A model generated the notes under the pieces. It saw only the letters and a list, made by a program, of their open reading frames with translations, had not been told where the DNA came from and did no database searches. 64,000 bases of DNA, taken from positions 1 to 64,000 of the forward strand of contig NZ_FMDN01000014.1 in the NCBI RefSeq assembly GCF_900090245.1. The letters run 5' to 3'. Source of the stretch: Micromonospora halophytica. Lineage in GTDB: Bacteria > Actinomycetota > Actinomycetes > Mycobacteriales > Micromonosporaceae. The position numbers and the translations under genes were made by a program. Positions 34,683 through 43,542 of this stretch are shown in pieces; position 1 is the first letter of the stretch, and every line of letters starts with the position of its first letter.

Positions 34683-35495
34683 ATGACCGCAACCAACGGT
34701 GCCGCGACTCCGCTGAGCCGCTACGGCACCCGCGTGCCGACGGTGACGCCCCGCCCGGGCCGCAAGCCCGCCCCCGCGGCCACCACCGCCAGCACCACGG
34801 CGCCCACCAGCCCGGTGGTCACGCCGACCGCGACGATCAACACCATGATCGTCTGCCTGCCCGACGGCCTGCCGTCGCAGGCCCTGACCGCCACCCAGCT
34901 CGACCGGCACTTCGGCGTGTCCGGCACCCTGCAGCCCCGCTTCTGGGCCACCCCGGACATGTGGCTGTGGCAGCGCGGCCAGCTGGTCGCACCGCGCAAG
35001 GGACGTCCGGTGTACTGCGCCGGCGGACCGGTCAAGCTGCTCGACCTCGCCGCCATGCGTCACGCCGCCGGCGTCGGCGCCGGCATCCGCCACCAACTGT
35101 GGCAGCAGGTCGTGCACGGCACCCGGCCGGCCACCCCGTGGCCGACCCTGCTGGCCCGCCACCTGGCGGACCCCGCCCGCTACCCGCGCGAGCGGGCCGA
35201 GGCGGACTTCCACAACCAGCCCCGCGTCAACGCGATGCGGATGCACAACGCGGCCAGCTACGGCGCCGCCCACCTCGCCGTGGGGGAGCTGGAGATGTTC
35301 CAGGCAGGCCCGATGGCCTACCAGCACTACAGCGCCACCACCGCCGTGTGCGGCGACGCCCTGCTCACGCCGGACGGGCACAAGTTCGCACCCGCGAGCG
35401 ACGCCCTCACCCACCGGGTGACCTACCTCGAGCAGGCGACCCGGTACCTCGACACCATCGAGGCCGACCAGCGGCTGCTCGCCGTCGCCCTGTAG
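34683..35495 (+). CDS. hypothetical protein of mobile element
   Basis: 270 residues from the ATG at 34683 with GAAGGAGGAACC upstream. After a Thr/Pro-rich N-terminus, residues 55-270 form a globular region. It includes WATPDMWLWQRGQLVAPRKGRPVYCAGGPVKLLDLA-like strands, then helical stretches with NQPRVNAMRMHNAASYGAAHLAVGELEMFQAGP. No catalytic motif is recognised. It is the first of a series of element genes each with its own ribosome site and hairpin. Confidence 0.65.
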   Translation: MTATNGAATPLSRYGTRVPTVTPRPGRKPAPAATTASTTAPTSPVVTPTATINTMIVCLPDGLPSQALTATQLDRHFGVSGTLQPRFWATPDMWLWQRGQLVAPRKGRPVYCAGGPVKLLDLAAMRHAAGVGAGIRHQLWQQVVHGTRPATPWPTLLARHLADPARYPRERAEADFHNQPRVNAMRMHNAASYGAAHLAVGELEMFQAGPMAYQHYSATTAVCGDALLTPDGHKFAPASDALTHRVTYLEQATRYLDTIEADQRLLAVAL

Positions 35496-35512
35496 CACCA
35501 CCGGATCTGGAA

Positions 35513-35568
35513 CCGGTCGGGCACTGCCACCCATCCCTCTTCCCTGGGATCGGCGGCGGCCCGACCGG
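35513..35568 (+). terminator. long hairpin after the gene at 34683
   Basis: CCGGTCGGGC (35513-35522) pairs with GCCCGACCGG (35559-35568) around a 36-base loop that itself holds TCCCTCTTCCCTGGGA-like pairing. It lies 17 bases after the stop. Confidence 0.6.
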
Positions 35569-35913
35569 CTCCACCCCAATTGCACCCGCGCCGCGCTGCG
35601 CACCAGCAGCAGACGCGAGCTCTGCAGCCGCGTCCCTGAGCGTCCCGGCCCTGCGACGCACACACCCTCCGCGACGAGTGCGGCCACACCCCCACACGAC
35701 ATTGACCACAACCTGAACCACGCCCGCCTGCACTACATCCGACCCGCTCCTGCGGGCCATCCGCCGTACCCACGGGGGGCCAAAGCGGCGTGGCGTGGAC
35801 CCACTGCCGGCCCCGTATGGCACCCGCCCGGCGCCCCGGGCTGGGGCTCCCTGCAAGCCCGGCCGGCGAACGGCCGACCTTTCCCTCTTCCCCTATCAGG
35901 AGGTTCCTTCGCC
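35569..35913. other. intergenic gap, no gene seen
   Basis: About 345 bases between single genes. Frames here lack protein-like features. AGGAGG (about 35899) marks the ribosome site of the next gene. A promoter is expected but not identified. Confidence 0.4.
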
Positions 35914-36759
35914 ATGTCCGACCGACTGTGGTTCCGCGTCGACGACGTCCTGCCCCTCGCCGAACACGCCGCCGCCACCCGCGCACACCTGAAGACCCGG
36001 CAGCAGTACCGGGCCGGTGTCCCGGACCAGGCCGCGCTCATCTGGTCCCACGACACCGACGGGGACTGGTTGTCCTCCAACGGGATCCCCCGCTGGTACA
36101 ACGCCGACGGCGCCGACCACCGGGCCCTCGCCGAAACCTGGACCCACACCGCCACCGGCGCCACCGGCAACCCGGTCCCCGCCGACGACGGGCACGGATT
36201 CCTGCCCCTGCACACCGACCACGTCGATGGCCGGCGGGACCTGCTCGACCTGCTCCGCTACGCCCGCCACCACGGGCTGCACTGGTTCGGGCTGCACCCG
36301 GACCCGGCGAGCGACGACACCAACGACCGCTACCGCATCTCCCGCCACCGCGGCGACATCACCCCACCGCTGTCCACCTGGACCCCGGCGGCCGTCACCT
36401 GCGACGTGGTCGGCGGCGGCGCCTACCGCGCCATGGTCGCCCCCGGCTACACCACCCTCACCCACAGCGGGGTGCTGTGCCGCTTCCCCCGGTTCTCGGT
36501 GCAGCGAATGGCCGCCCACCTCGACGGCCTCTACCCCGGTGACATGCCCGGGGAGCACCCCCGGCTGCGGTTCGACGGCGACGAGGTCGCCGTCGAGTGG
36601 GAGAACGACGACGGCCTGGACAGTCGCTGGGTCGAGGACGACCGGGTCACCCCGGACGCCAACCGCTGCTACGCCATCGGCGCCTACCAGTGGCCCTGGA
36701 CCCTCGTCGCCTCCGAGGCGACCTCCCGCGCCGCCGACCCGAAGGACCGGTCGCAGTGA
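35914..36759 (+). CDS. hypothetical protein
   Basis: 281 residues from the ATG at 35914 with a clear AGGAGG site. Composition is acidic and Trp/His-rich (SHDTDGDWLSSNGIPRWYNADG, HHGLHWFGLHPDP), suggesting a soluble globular protein. No signal, membrane helix or known motif is seen. Its stop overlaps the GTG of the next small gene, so the two are coupled. Confidence 0.65.
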   Translation: MSDRLWFRVDDVLPLAEHAAATRAHLKTRQQYRAGVPDQAALIWSHDTDGDWLSSNGIPRWYNADGADHRALAETWTHTATGATGNPVPADDGHGFLPLHTDHVDGRRDLLDLLRYARHHGLHWFGLHPDPASDDTNDRYRISRHRGDITPPLSTWTPAAVTCDVVGGGAYRAMVAPGYTTLTHSGVLCRFPRFSVQRMAAHLDGLYPGDMPGEHPRLRFDGDEVAVEWENDDGLDSRWVEDDRVTPDANRCYAIGAYQWPWTLVASEATSRAADPKDRSQ

Positions 36760-37073
36760 TCGTCGACGAGGTGTTCCACCAGGGCGGCCCTGGCAGCTAC
36801 GAGCTGACCCGGGTGCACCACACCGACGGGTACGTCCTGCGGGTCCGGGTCTACCGCGACAGCTACGCCAAGCAGAGCACGGCGGTCGCCGAGGTTCTCA
36901 CCCCGCTGTTCACCTGGACGATCATCGCGAGCAGCCCCGGTGGCGGCTGGCACCGCACGACCCCGACCGCTTCATCGGACGCGGCGCCGCTGGCCCCGGT
37001 CGCCGACGAGGTGCTGCAGCGGGCGCGGCGGATCCTTCCCGTGCCGCCGCCGTTCACCACGCCCGGCCGGTAA
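36756..37073 (+). CDS. small hypothetical protein
   Basis: 105 residues from the GTG at 36756 (GTGA overlap with the upstream gene). The sequence alternates short strands (YELTRVHHTDGYVLRVRVYRDSY) and ends VADEVLQRARRILPVPPPF. It is probably a small beta-rich partner of the upstream protein. Not recognised. Confidence 0.6.
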   Translation: MIVDEVFHQGGPGSYELTRVHHTDGYVLRVRVYRDSYAKQSTAVAEVLTPLFTWTIIASSPGGGWHRTTPTASSDAAPLAPVADEVLQRARRILPVPPPFTTPGR

Positions 37074-37279
37074 CCCGCCAAGGCCACCTTCCCGCGCTGC
37101 TCTGCCCGTCCGGTCGCACCTCGCGCACCAGCGGACGCAGCCCGGCGCCGCGTCTTCCGAGCCTCTATCCGCCCGCCGCACCACGGCGGCTGATCAGCGT
37201 GTCCGCGGCCCACCGCCGCTGACGCGCCTTCTCACTGGCACGACCTGGCCGATGCCCGGCCACCCGCGCACTCGCGCAG

Positions 37280-37303
37280 ACCCGGGCACGGCCGTGCCCG
37301 GGT
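37280..37303. repeat. 24-bp perfect palindrome upstream of the monooxygenase gene
   Basis: ACCCGGGCACGG followed by its exact complement, 25 bases before the ATG at 37328 and next to GAAGGGAA. It could be an operator, or a terminator for the preceding genes. Confidence 0.75.
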
Positions 37304-37327
37304 TCCCACCCCGCAGAAGGGAACCTC

Positions 37328-38456
37328 ATGACATCCACCAGCAGGCCCCGCATCGCCGCCGTCGGCGGCAGTATCACCGGCCCGGTCACCGCGTTGCTGT
37401 TGCTGCACGCCGGATTCGACGATGTCACCGTCTTTGAGGCGGCGCCGGCGTCCGCGCCCCTGGGCGGCGGCCTCATCGGCCTGGAACACCCCGCCCTCGA
37501 CGTGCTCGACCGCCTCGGCATCCCGCAGACCGAGGTCGTCGCCCACGACTCCGAGGCCATCGTCCAGATGACCATCCGCGACCGCCAGCCGGCCGAGACG
37601 CACCTACCCGGGGCGGAACACCACCTGGACGCTGCTGCACCAGGCGCTGACCCGCCGCCTTCCCGCCGGCGTCCTGCACACCGGCATGAAGGTCACCGCC
37701 CTGACCGAGCAGGCCGGCCAGCCGGTGCTGCGGTTCCGCGACGGCCACACCGCACTCGCCGACCTGGTCGTGTTCGCCGACGGCCGGTCCTCCACCGGCC
37801 GCCGGCTGCTGGATCCCGACCGGACCCTGCGGTACGCCGGCTACGTCGCTCACCGCGGCATCGCCGACATCACCCCCCAGCCCGGGCTGCGGGACTTCCT
37901 GCGGCTGCAGCCCTGCCCGGGCGTGCAGTTCAACCTCGCCCCGGTACCCGGCGGCTGCGACTGGACCTTCTACCTCAACTGCACCAGCAGCGAGTACACG
38001 CAGCGGTTCGGCGCCGACCCCACCCGCCGGGTATTCGCCCTGCCCCGGCACGTCAGCCCCGCCGCCCGCGCCCACGTCGACACCCACGCCGACCTGCTCC
38101 TGCCGGTCGCCCACGCCGCCATCGTGCACGCCACCACCACCCGGATGGCGGTACCGGTCCTCGACATCACCGCACCGCAGCGCATGGTCTGGCCGATTGG
38201 AACTGGTCACGCCGTGCTGCTCGGCGACGCCCTCGCCCCCGTCCGCCCGCACACCGCCCGCGGCGCCAACAACGGCATCGAGCAGGCCGCCGGCCTCGCT
38301 GCCGCCCTCACCCAGCACCGCAAGTACGCCGCCGACCTCACCGCTGCCCTGCACGGCTGGCAACGCCGACACCTGCCCGCCGCCGTCGCCGCCGTGCACC
38401 GCGGGCCCGTCATCGGCAACCAACTCGGCCTCGGCACCCACCAACCCGCCCAGTAA
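37328..38456 (+). pseudogene. FAD-dependent monooxygenase-like gene, interrupted by a frameshift
   Basis: The N-terminal part (ATG 37328) has the FAD-binding GGSITG motif (IAAVGGSITGPVTALLLLHAG) and EAAPASAPLGGGL. Near 37598 the meaningful frame changes by one base: PGRNTTWTLLHQALTRRLPAGVLHTG and then LADLVVFADGRSSTGRRLL are in the next frame. The later GHAVLLGDALAPVRPHTARGANNGIEQAAGLA is the second FAD motif (GD..P) of aromatic-hydroxylase-type flavoproteins. Removing one base near 37598 gives about 375 residues, the family's normal size. Unusual cargo for a transfer module. Base-calling error is possible. Confidence 0.75.
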
Positions 38457-38488
38457 CCCACCCCTCGAAGAAAGGAGGTGGCCCTCTC

Positions 38489-38839
38489 ATGGCCACCAAG
38501 ACCACCGCGATCCTCGTCGACGACCTCGACGGCTCCACCGAAGACGTCGCCACCTACCAGTTCGCCTTCAACGGCGTCACCTACGAGATCGACCTGTCCG
38601 CCGGCAACTTCGGCCGGATGGCCGCCGCGTTCGGCCCGTTCATCACGGCCGGACGGCGCCTGCCGAAACAGCCCCGGGCACCACGGCGGCAGCACGGCAC
38701 CGCGACCGGCCGCACCCAGAGCCAGGAGATCCGCACCTGGTGGTGGACCGTCAACTGGCAGGAGCTGAACCTGCCCCGGCCACGAACCGGGGGCGTCATC
38801 CCCGCCGCGGTGCGCGACGCCTACCACGCCGCCCACTGA
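38489..38839 (+). CDS. Lsr2-like nucleoid-associated protein
   Basis: 116 residues from the ATG at 38489 with a strong AAAGGAGGTG site. The N-terminal half (TTAILVDDLDGS..ATYQFAFNGVTYEIDLSAGN) is the Lsr2 dimerisation domain. The C-terminal half (QEIRTWWWTVNWQELN.. then GVIPAAVRDAYHAAH) follows the Lsr2 DNA-binding fold, but the usual AT-hook-like RGR is replaced by PRPRTGG. Lsr2 silences AT-rich foreign DNA. An element-borne copy might modulate host silencing or coat element DNA. Specificity may be altered. Confidence 0.8.
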   Translation: MATKTTAILVDDLDGSTEDVATYQFAFNGVTYEIDLSAGNFGRMAAAFGPFITAGRRLPKQPRAPRRQHGTATGRTQSQEIRTWWWTVNWQELNLPRPRTGGVIPAAVRDAYHAAH

Positions 38840-38853
38840 CCCCGATCCCCGAT

Positions 38854-38881
38854 GCCGCCCGGCGAGCGATCGCCGGGCGGC
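38854..38881 (+). terminator. hairpin terminator after the Lsr2-like gene
   Basis: A perfect 12-bp stem (GCCGCCCGGCGA and complement) with a GCGA tetraloop starts 15 bases after the stop. Confidence 0.8.
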
Positions 38882-39015
38882 ACACCTGTGCGCGTCGCCG
38901 GAGTCCCGCACTCCGGGCAGATGACTTGATCAATGCCTGATCCGAAGCGTGCATCAGTGCACGCGCCTCACTCACCGACCCCTGCCGACGGCAGGAGAAA
39001 GGGGGCCACGCGCCC

Positions 39016-40011
39016 ATGACCAGCACCCCCACCAACACGACCACCGATACGGCCGCGACAGCGCCACTGACACCCAGCGTCGCGAAGGTCCTTGCCGCGC
39101 TGCACCGCCTCGGCGAGGCCACCGCCGCCACCATTGCCACCGAAGCCGGCCTCGGCTACTCCACCACCACCCCGAAACTGCGCGCCCTGGAAACCGCGGG
39201 ACTGGCCGAGCCCACCCGAAGCGACACCGGCCGCAGCCTGTGGCGGCTGACCGACACCGGCCGCGCGCACGCCGAACAGGGGCATCACGGCCCGACCGCA
39301 CCGGAGCCCGCCACCCGCGACACCGACACACCCGGCACCGCAGCGGAACACGGACCGCGCGGCGACGACACGCAGGAAGCCGGAGAGGCTGCCGGGCAGG
39401 ACCACGACCAGCGGCCAGCCGCCGAGGTTCCCACCGACGGACAGCCGGACGCCGCCCAGGAGTCGGCATCGCCGGCTCCTGGTGATGCCGACGCGGCACC
39501 CGATGCGGCCGCTGAAGCCGAGGACACCGAAACCGAGCACGGCGACGACAGCGACCGCTCGACTGCCGAACCCGAGGTGCCGGTCACGACCGGCGACACC
39601 GACCAGGTCACAGGACCGACGCCCGCCGCAGACGAGGCGGACGCCCGACCAGCCACACCGGACAGTGTCCCTGCCGGCACGGCCACCGACAGCACTACGG
39701 GCGAACCCGCTGCGGAAGCACCCGCCCCGCCGGCCACGGAGGCGGTGGGCGAGGCGGCACAGGCCCCTACCCGGCGGGCGTCGGGCACCCTGCGCGGCGC
39801 GATCCTCGACATCCTCGAGGCCAACCCCGGCCAGCAGTACAAGGTCAGCGAACTGTGCAAGCTGGTCGACCGGGCCAACGAGGGAACCGGCGCGAAGAAG
39901 GCCAGCGCGGGCGCGGTCCACAACGCCGCGGTGAAGCTCGTCGGGACCGGGCGGGCGGTCCTGGCCGCCGAGAAACCCGCCACGTTCGCCCTCGCCGACT
40001 CCACCGCCTGA
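39016..40011 (+). CDS. protein with N-terminal winged helix, acidic linker and C-terminal winged-helix-like domain
   Basis: 331 residues. Residues 18-88 (TPSVAKVLAALHRLGEATAATIATEAGLGYSTTTPKLRALE..WRLTDTGRAHA) form a MarR-type winged helix. A 150-residue Ala/Asp/Glu/Pro linker follows, without structure. Residues 255-325 (SGTLRGAILDILEANPGQQYKVSELCKLVD..AGAVHNAAVKLVGTGRAVLA) form a second winged helix with the same fold seen at the N-terminus of the MoxR protein at 47506. Two DNA-binding heads on a flexible tether suggest a bridging regulator. Confidence 0.7.
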   Translation: MTSTPTNTTTDTAATAPLTPSVAKVLAALHRLGEATAATIATEAGLGYSTTTPKLRALETAGLAEPTRSDTGRSLWRLTDTGRAHAEQGHHGPTAPEPATRDTDTPGTAAEHGPRGDDTQEAGEAAGQDHDQRPAAEVPTDGQPDAAQESASPAPGDADAAPDAAAEAEDTETEHGDDSDRSTAEPEVPVTTGDTDQVTGPTPAADEADARPATPDSVPAGTATDSTTGEPAAEAPAPPATEAVGEAAQAPTRRASGTLRGAILDILEANPGQQYKVSELCKLVDRANEGTGAKKASAGAVHNAAVKLVGTGRAVLAAEKPATFALADSTA

Positions 40012-40032
40012 ACGACCCCGCCAGCCGGTAGC

Positions 40033-40076
40033 CCGGGGGCGGGCGTCGAACTTCCCGGAACCACGCCCGCCCCCGG
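40033..40076 (+). terminator. hairpin between the winged-helix and GGDEF genes
   Basis: A 14-bp perfect stem (CCGGGGGCGGGCGT and complement) with a 16-base loop lies 21 bases after the stop and ends 29 bases before the next GTG. Confidence 0.75.
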
Positions 40077-40105
40077 TGCTCCTTCACTCACAAGGAGCTC
40101 TCGAA

Positions 40106-40753
40106 GTGTCTCCCATCGTGACCTCGATCGTCACCGCCGTCGGGGGAATCCTCGCCGGTCTCGCCCTCGCCGCAGCGCTGCTGTGGCGCCAGCAGCAGGC
40201 GCTGACCCGCGCCCGCTACGCCGCCGACCACGACGACACCACCGGCCTGCCCAACCGGCGGGCCCTGCTCGCTGCCCTCACCAGCGCCACACGCGCAGAT
40301 GCCCCGTTCGGGCTCGTCCTGCTCGACCTCGACGGCTTCAAAGCCGTCAACGACACCTTCGGCCACGAAGCCGGCAACGACGTCCTCACCGAGGTCGGTC
40401 GGCGGCTGGCCACCATACGTGGGCCGGTGCGGCTCGCCGCGCGGTTGTCGGGCGACGAGTTCGCCCTGCTGGTCGCCGGCGGCCCCGACGACGTCGCCGC
40501 CGCCGCCCGCGCCGCCTGGCGGGCGGTCGGCCGTCACCCCGTCGACCTCGGCACGCACGCGGTGGCCGTGCGCGCCAGCGTCGGGCACACCACCGCCGCC
40601 CTCGGCGTCGGCCCGCGCACCCTGCTGCACCAGGCCGACATCGCCATGTACCAGGCCAAACAAACCGGAGCCGGGGTCCATGGAGCCACCGCCACCACCG
40701 GCCACACCGGACCGCCGCCGGGTACCCGCCTGCGGGACCTGCGCCGCCGCTGA
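40106..40753 (+). CDS. GGDEF-domain protein (putative diguanylate cyclase)
   Basis: 215 residues from the GTG at 40106, with AAGGAGC upstream. One N-terminal membrane helix (IVTAVGGILAGLALAAALLW) leads to a full GGDEF domain: DDTTGLPNRRAL, LLDLDGFKAVNDTFGHEAGNDVL, then the active-site loop SGDEF (115-119) in place of GGDEF, and DIAMYQAKQTG. SGDEF variants can be active in other bacteria. No EAL domain is nearby. It could set local c-di-GMP, a known regulator of Tad and other pili, though any link here is inference. Confidence 0.85.
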   Translation: MSPIVTSIVTAVGGILAGLALAAALLWRQQQALTRARYAADHDDTTGLPNRRALLAALTSATRADAPFGLVLLDLDGFKAVNDTFGHEAGNDVLTEVGRRLATIRGPVRLAARLSGDEFALLVAGGPDDVAAAARAAWRAVGRHPVDLGTHAVAVRASVGHTTAALGVGPRTLLHQADIAMYQAKQTGAGVHGATATTGHTGPPPGTRLRDLRRR

Positions 40754-40772
40754 CCGCTCACGGACACACCAA

Positions 40773-40808
40773 GTGGGCCTCGCGCCCGTCGACGCGCGCG
40801 AGGCCCAC
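40773..40808 (+). terminator. hairpin terminator after the GGDEF gene
   Basis: A 13-bp perfect stem (GTGGGCCTCGCGC and complement) with a 10-base loop begins 20 bases after the stop. Confidence 0.75.
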
Positions 40809-40997
40809 CCCACCCGCGTACGTCGCGACCCCGCGCAGACCACCTGACCAGCAAGCCCACACCACAGCAACTACCAGTAATAGTTGACCAATGCGTCGGC
40901 CGGAGCCGGTTCGACAGACGCTGACTCTGAGGATCCGCTGGCCACCCCTGGCCCGAGCAGAGGTCTGCCGTGCGAGTTACCAGAAAGGTGATAGCCC

Positions 40998-41645
40998 ATG
41001 GCACGTTCACCCCGGACACCACAGCAGACGGGCGTGGCGATCACTGCCCGGAGTCTCCATCGCGTATGGCTGGCCGATCGCGGCATCCGGGAGATGGAGG
41101 GCTGGCTCCATGAGGAGTCCTTCACAGCTATTCTGCTCGCCGCACTCCTCGACCCGGACACCTGCGACGTCATCACGGACCTACTACTCGCAGAAACACC
41201 CTCGAAAACATTGAGAGATCGGGGACCGCTCACGCTGCACAGTGCCCCGAAGCCTGTCATGGATCTCGTACTCGGCTTCGGCGGACTCGAACGCGCGGCA
41301 ATAGTGATCGAGGCGAAGCGGTTCTACTCGCCATCTAACTGGTGCCTGTCGGCGCGAGGTGAGTGGCTGCCTCAAACGGACGTTGCCGTTGAGGATGCTA
41401 ATGAACCCGATCCGCCCGGCTGGCTGTGGGGAATCCAGGCTGGCCAAGTCCACGACTTCGTGCTGCTGGATCCGTTCTCCAGACCAGTCAGCACGCTGTT
41501 CCCGAACGGCCGACACAACCACCGCTGGCGCACGGTTGGCTACTCCGAACTAGGTGTCGGTCTACGAACAGCGCATGACCGAGGTGTCCGCGGACTTACA
41601 CCGCTGATCGCCTCCCTATGGGCCGACTCCGACCACCAATTCTGA
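40998..41645 (+). CDS. putative PD-(D/E)XK-type nuclease
   Basis: 215 residues from the ATG at 40998, 11 bases after AGAAAGGTG. Residues 87-108 contain PVMDLVLGFGG.. followed by AIVIEAKRF, matching the D-(x14)-ExK arrangement of PD-(D/E)XK nucleases. A helical N-terminus (HEESFTAILLAALLDPDTCDVITDLL) precedes it and WGIQAGQVHDFVLLDPF follows, typical of such folds. GC content and codon use look lower than in neighbours, hinting at separate acquisition. A restriction or defence role is possible. Not tied to any known family. Confidence 0.55.
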   Translation: MARSPRTPQQTGVAITARSLHRVWLADRGIREMEGWLHEESFTAILLAALLDPDTCDVITDLLLAETPSKTLRDRGPLTLHSAPKPVMDLVLGFGGLERAAIVIEAKRFYSPSNWCLSARGEWLPQTDVAVEDANEPDPPGWLWGIQAGQVHDFVLLDPFSRPVSTLFPNGRHNHRWRTVGYSELGVGLRTAHDRGVRGLTPLIASLWADSDHQF

Positions 41646-41932
41646 CCTGCCGGGCACCAGGCATCCACAACCCCGCCAAGTCTCGGCGCGGCCTCACCCG
41701 GGCATGCAAGACACAATCCGGCATTAAAGCCAGCTTCCTCTGACGGGCAGAGCCGCTGTGTTGGGCGGTCCCGTCCTGCCCGCCCAACAGGACTTGACCT
41801 TCTTTGAAAGATGAGCGTCGATCAGCGCTGGTCGTCGTCCGTCGTCCGGACACCAGCATTCCCGAGGGCTCCGACGCGAGTCGGGCGGCGACCGCGCATG
41901 CCCGCGATCCGCCGACCGAAGGGCCACCCGCC
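41646..41932. other. intergenic region with one hairpin
   Basis: About 290 bases with no supported gene except a possible upstream extension of the next one (ATG at 41804). GTTGGGCGG (41760-41768) and its complement CCGCCCAAC (41780-41788) form a hairpin about 115 bases after the nuclease-like gene. Confidence 0.45.
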
Positions 41933-42370
41933 ATGGCACACCCCGCACATCCCAAGGGCCGCAGCCGGCGCCCCAGCGACCGCACCGCCGTCCCGGACGA
42001 CGTCACTGACCGGCTCCTGTGGGCCCTCGCGGTCGACGTCGCCGCCGCCCACCAACTCGGACCCGACGGCGCCTGCACGAACCTGCAGTGCCGTGGGCAG
42101 GACGGCCCCTGCTGGGCGCTGCGCACCGCTCTCCGCGCCGAACAACAAGCCCGCAGCGCACCCACCACCCTCGCCCCGGCGCCCCCGCCGCGCCCGGCCG
42201 GGGTCGCACGGGGACGCGCCCCCGTTCCCGCCGCGCCGCGTCGCTTCACCGGCTGGTTCACCCCCGCCTGCCCGCCGGCACCCCTGGTGCGGCCCGCGCC
42301 CGTACCGGACGCGGTGCCGCCGGAATCCCGCGTCTACCGGCGTCCACCCGTGGCGGCGTTGGCCGCCTGA
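41933..42370 (+). CDS. hypothetical protein
   Basis: 145 residues from the ATG at 41933 with CGAAGGG upstream; an alternative ATG at 41804 would add 43 mostly polar residues. A short helical core (DDVTDRLLWALAVDVAAAHQLGPDGACTNLQC.. CWALRTALRAEQQA) carries three Cys residues and is followed by a Pro/Ala-rich tail. The core pattern (GxCxxxxC..CxA) resembles small actinobacterial element proteins of unknown role. Only 22 bases separate it from the next gene. Confidence 0.6.
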   Translation: MAHPAHPKGRSRRPSDRTAVPDDVTDRLLWALAVDVAAAHQLGPDGACTNLQCRGQDGPCWALRTALRAEQQARSAPTTLAPAPPPRPAGVARGRAPVPAAPRRFTGWFTPACPPAPLVRPAPVPDAVPPESRVYRRPPVAALAA

Positions 42371-42392
42371 GTACGCACCCTGGAGGCAACTA

Positions 42393-43430
42393 GTGAACTT
42401 CCTACCGAACGACACACTCGCCGGCTACGCCCGCACCGCCGTCGACCTGCGTGCCCGCATGGTCGACTACCACCGAAGCCCGCTCGCGGCGCAGTACCTG
42501 CGGGCGTTCTTCGGCAGCCGCCTGGCCAACCACCCCAGTCCCAGCCCAGCGGGCATGGCGAAGGTCCTCACTGCGGTGCGCGCCATCACCGCCAACCCGT
42601 GGCGATTCGGCGAGCCGTACGTCATCGCCCCCGCGATGACCGCGATCATCGCCGCCGCCGCGGCGGCCCTCGACCTGACCGGCGAGGTGCTCCCCGCCGA
42701 CATCGCCCCCGACGACGGCGGGGTGCTGTTCCTCCCCGAACCGATCTACCACCGCAGCCTCAGCGGCGAGGTGTCCTCGATCGGGGCGATCACCTGGGCC
42801 CGTACCACCAACACCAGCAGCGGCCGGTCCTTCTGGGCCATCGCCGGCTGGGCCGACCACCGCGACCCGCACGACCCGGCGGCCGTCCGGCGTCGGGCGC
42901 AACTTGCTGACCGGCCCGACCTCGCCCGCCAGTTCGGCCCCTACGTGCTGACCGACTTCACCGAGATCCCCATCGGTCAGCCCGTCGACCCCCGCCCCGA
43001 CCTGCCGGTCCTCGAGGGAGACGACCGCGACTGGGAACCGGCGCCCGACGGCAGGTTCTGCATCGACGAGACCACCACCCCGATGCGCGCCTGCGCCGCT
43101 ATCGCCTATGCCTTTTGGCGCATCCAGGCCCAACCCCTCGCGACCGTCGCCGCCGCCCCCCTGGACCGCGCGGCGCGCCGCCGCGCCGTGCGCGCCAGCA
43201 TCCGCCACGACACCCGCGTGGTCATGCTGCGCCGCACCAGCCCCCTCGCCGAGCCGACCGGCGGGGAACCCAAGTGGCACTACCGGGTGCGGTTCGTCGT
43301 CCGCGGCCACTGGCGACGCCTCATCGACCGCGACGGCCACCCGTACCGCATCTGGATCAACGCCCACATCAAAGGCCCCGACGGGGCGCCCCTGCTGCAC
43401 GGCGAGAAAGTCGCCGTCCTCGCCCGCTGA
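42393..43430 (+). CDS. hypothetical protein
   Basis: 345 residues from the GTG at 42393, seven bases after GGAGG. The N-terminal half is helical (DTLAGYARTAVDLRARMVDYHRSPLAAQYLRAFFGS). The C-terminal end reads RVVMLRRTSPLAEP..WHYRVRFVVRGHWRRLIDRDGHPYRIWINAHIKGPDG.., a well-formed beta-rich domain with conserved-looking Trp and His residues. I have seen this GHWRR..PYRIWI ending in proteins of actinomycete plasmids and phages, without known function. Soluble. Confidence 0.65.
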   Translation: MNFLPNDTLAGYARTAVDLRARMVDYHRSPLAAQYLRAFFGSRLANHPSPSPAGMAKVLTAVRAITANPWRFGEPYVIAPAMTAIIAAAAAALDLTGEVLPADIAPDDGGVLFLPEPIYHRSLSGEVSSIGAITWARTTNTSSGRSFWAIAGWADHRDPHDPAAVRRRAQLADRPDLARQFGPYVLTDFTEIPIGQPVDPRPDLPVLEGDDRDWEPAPDGRFCIDETTTPMRACAAIAYAFWRIQAQPLATVAAAPLDRAARRRAVRASIRHDTRVVMLRRTSPLAEPTGGEPKWHYRVRFVVRGHWRRLIDRDGHPYRIWINAHIKGPDGAPLLHGEKVAVLAR

Positions 43431-43444
43431 TTCCCGTACCCGCC

Positions 43445-43485
43445 CGAAGGCCGCGCGACGCCTCTGCAGGCCCGCGCGGCCTTCG
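43445..43485 (+). terminator. hairpin terminator after the gene at 42393
   Basis: A 13-bp perfect stem (CGAAGGCCGCGCG and complement) with a 15-base loop starts 15 bases after the stop. Confidence 0.8.
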
Positions 43486-43542
43486 CCGTCCCCGCGCCCC
43501 ACCCGCCCGCCGCCCCGCCCTGCCTTGAAGGAGTGACCAGTC

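Noticed and set aside
41804..41932. Upstream ATG for the gene at 41933
   Set aside because: The 43 added residues are polar without pattern, and the better ribosome site precedes 41933; kept as an alternative only.
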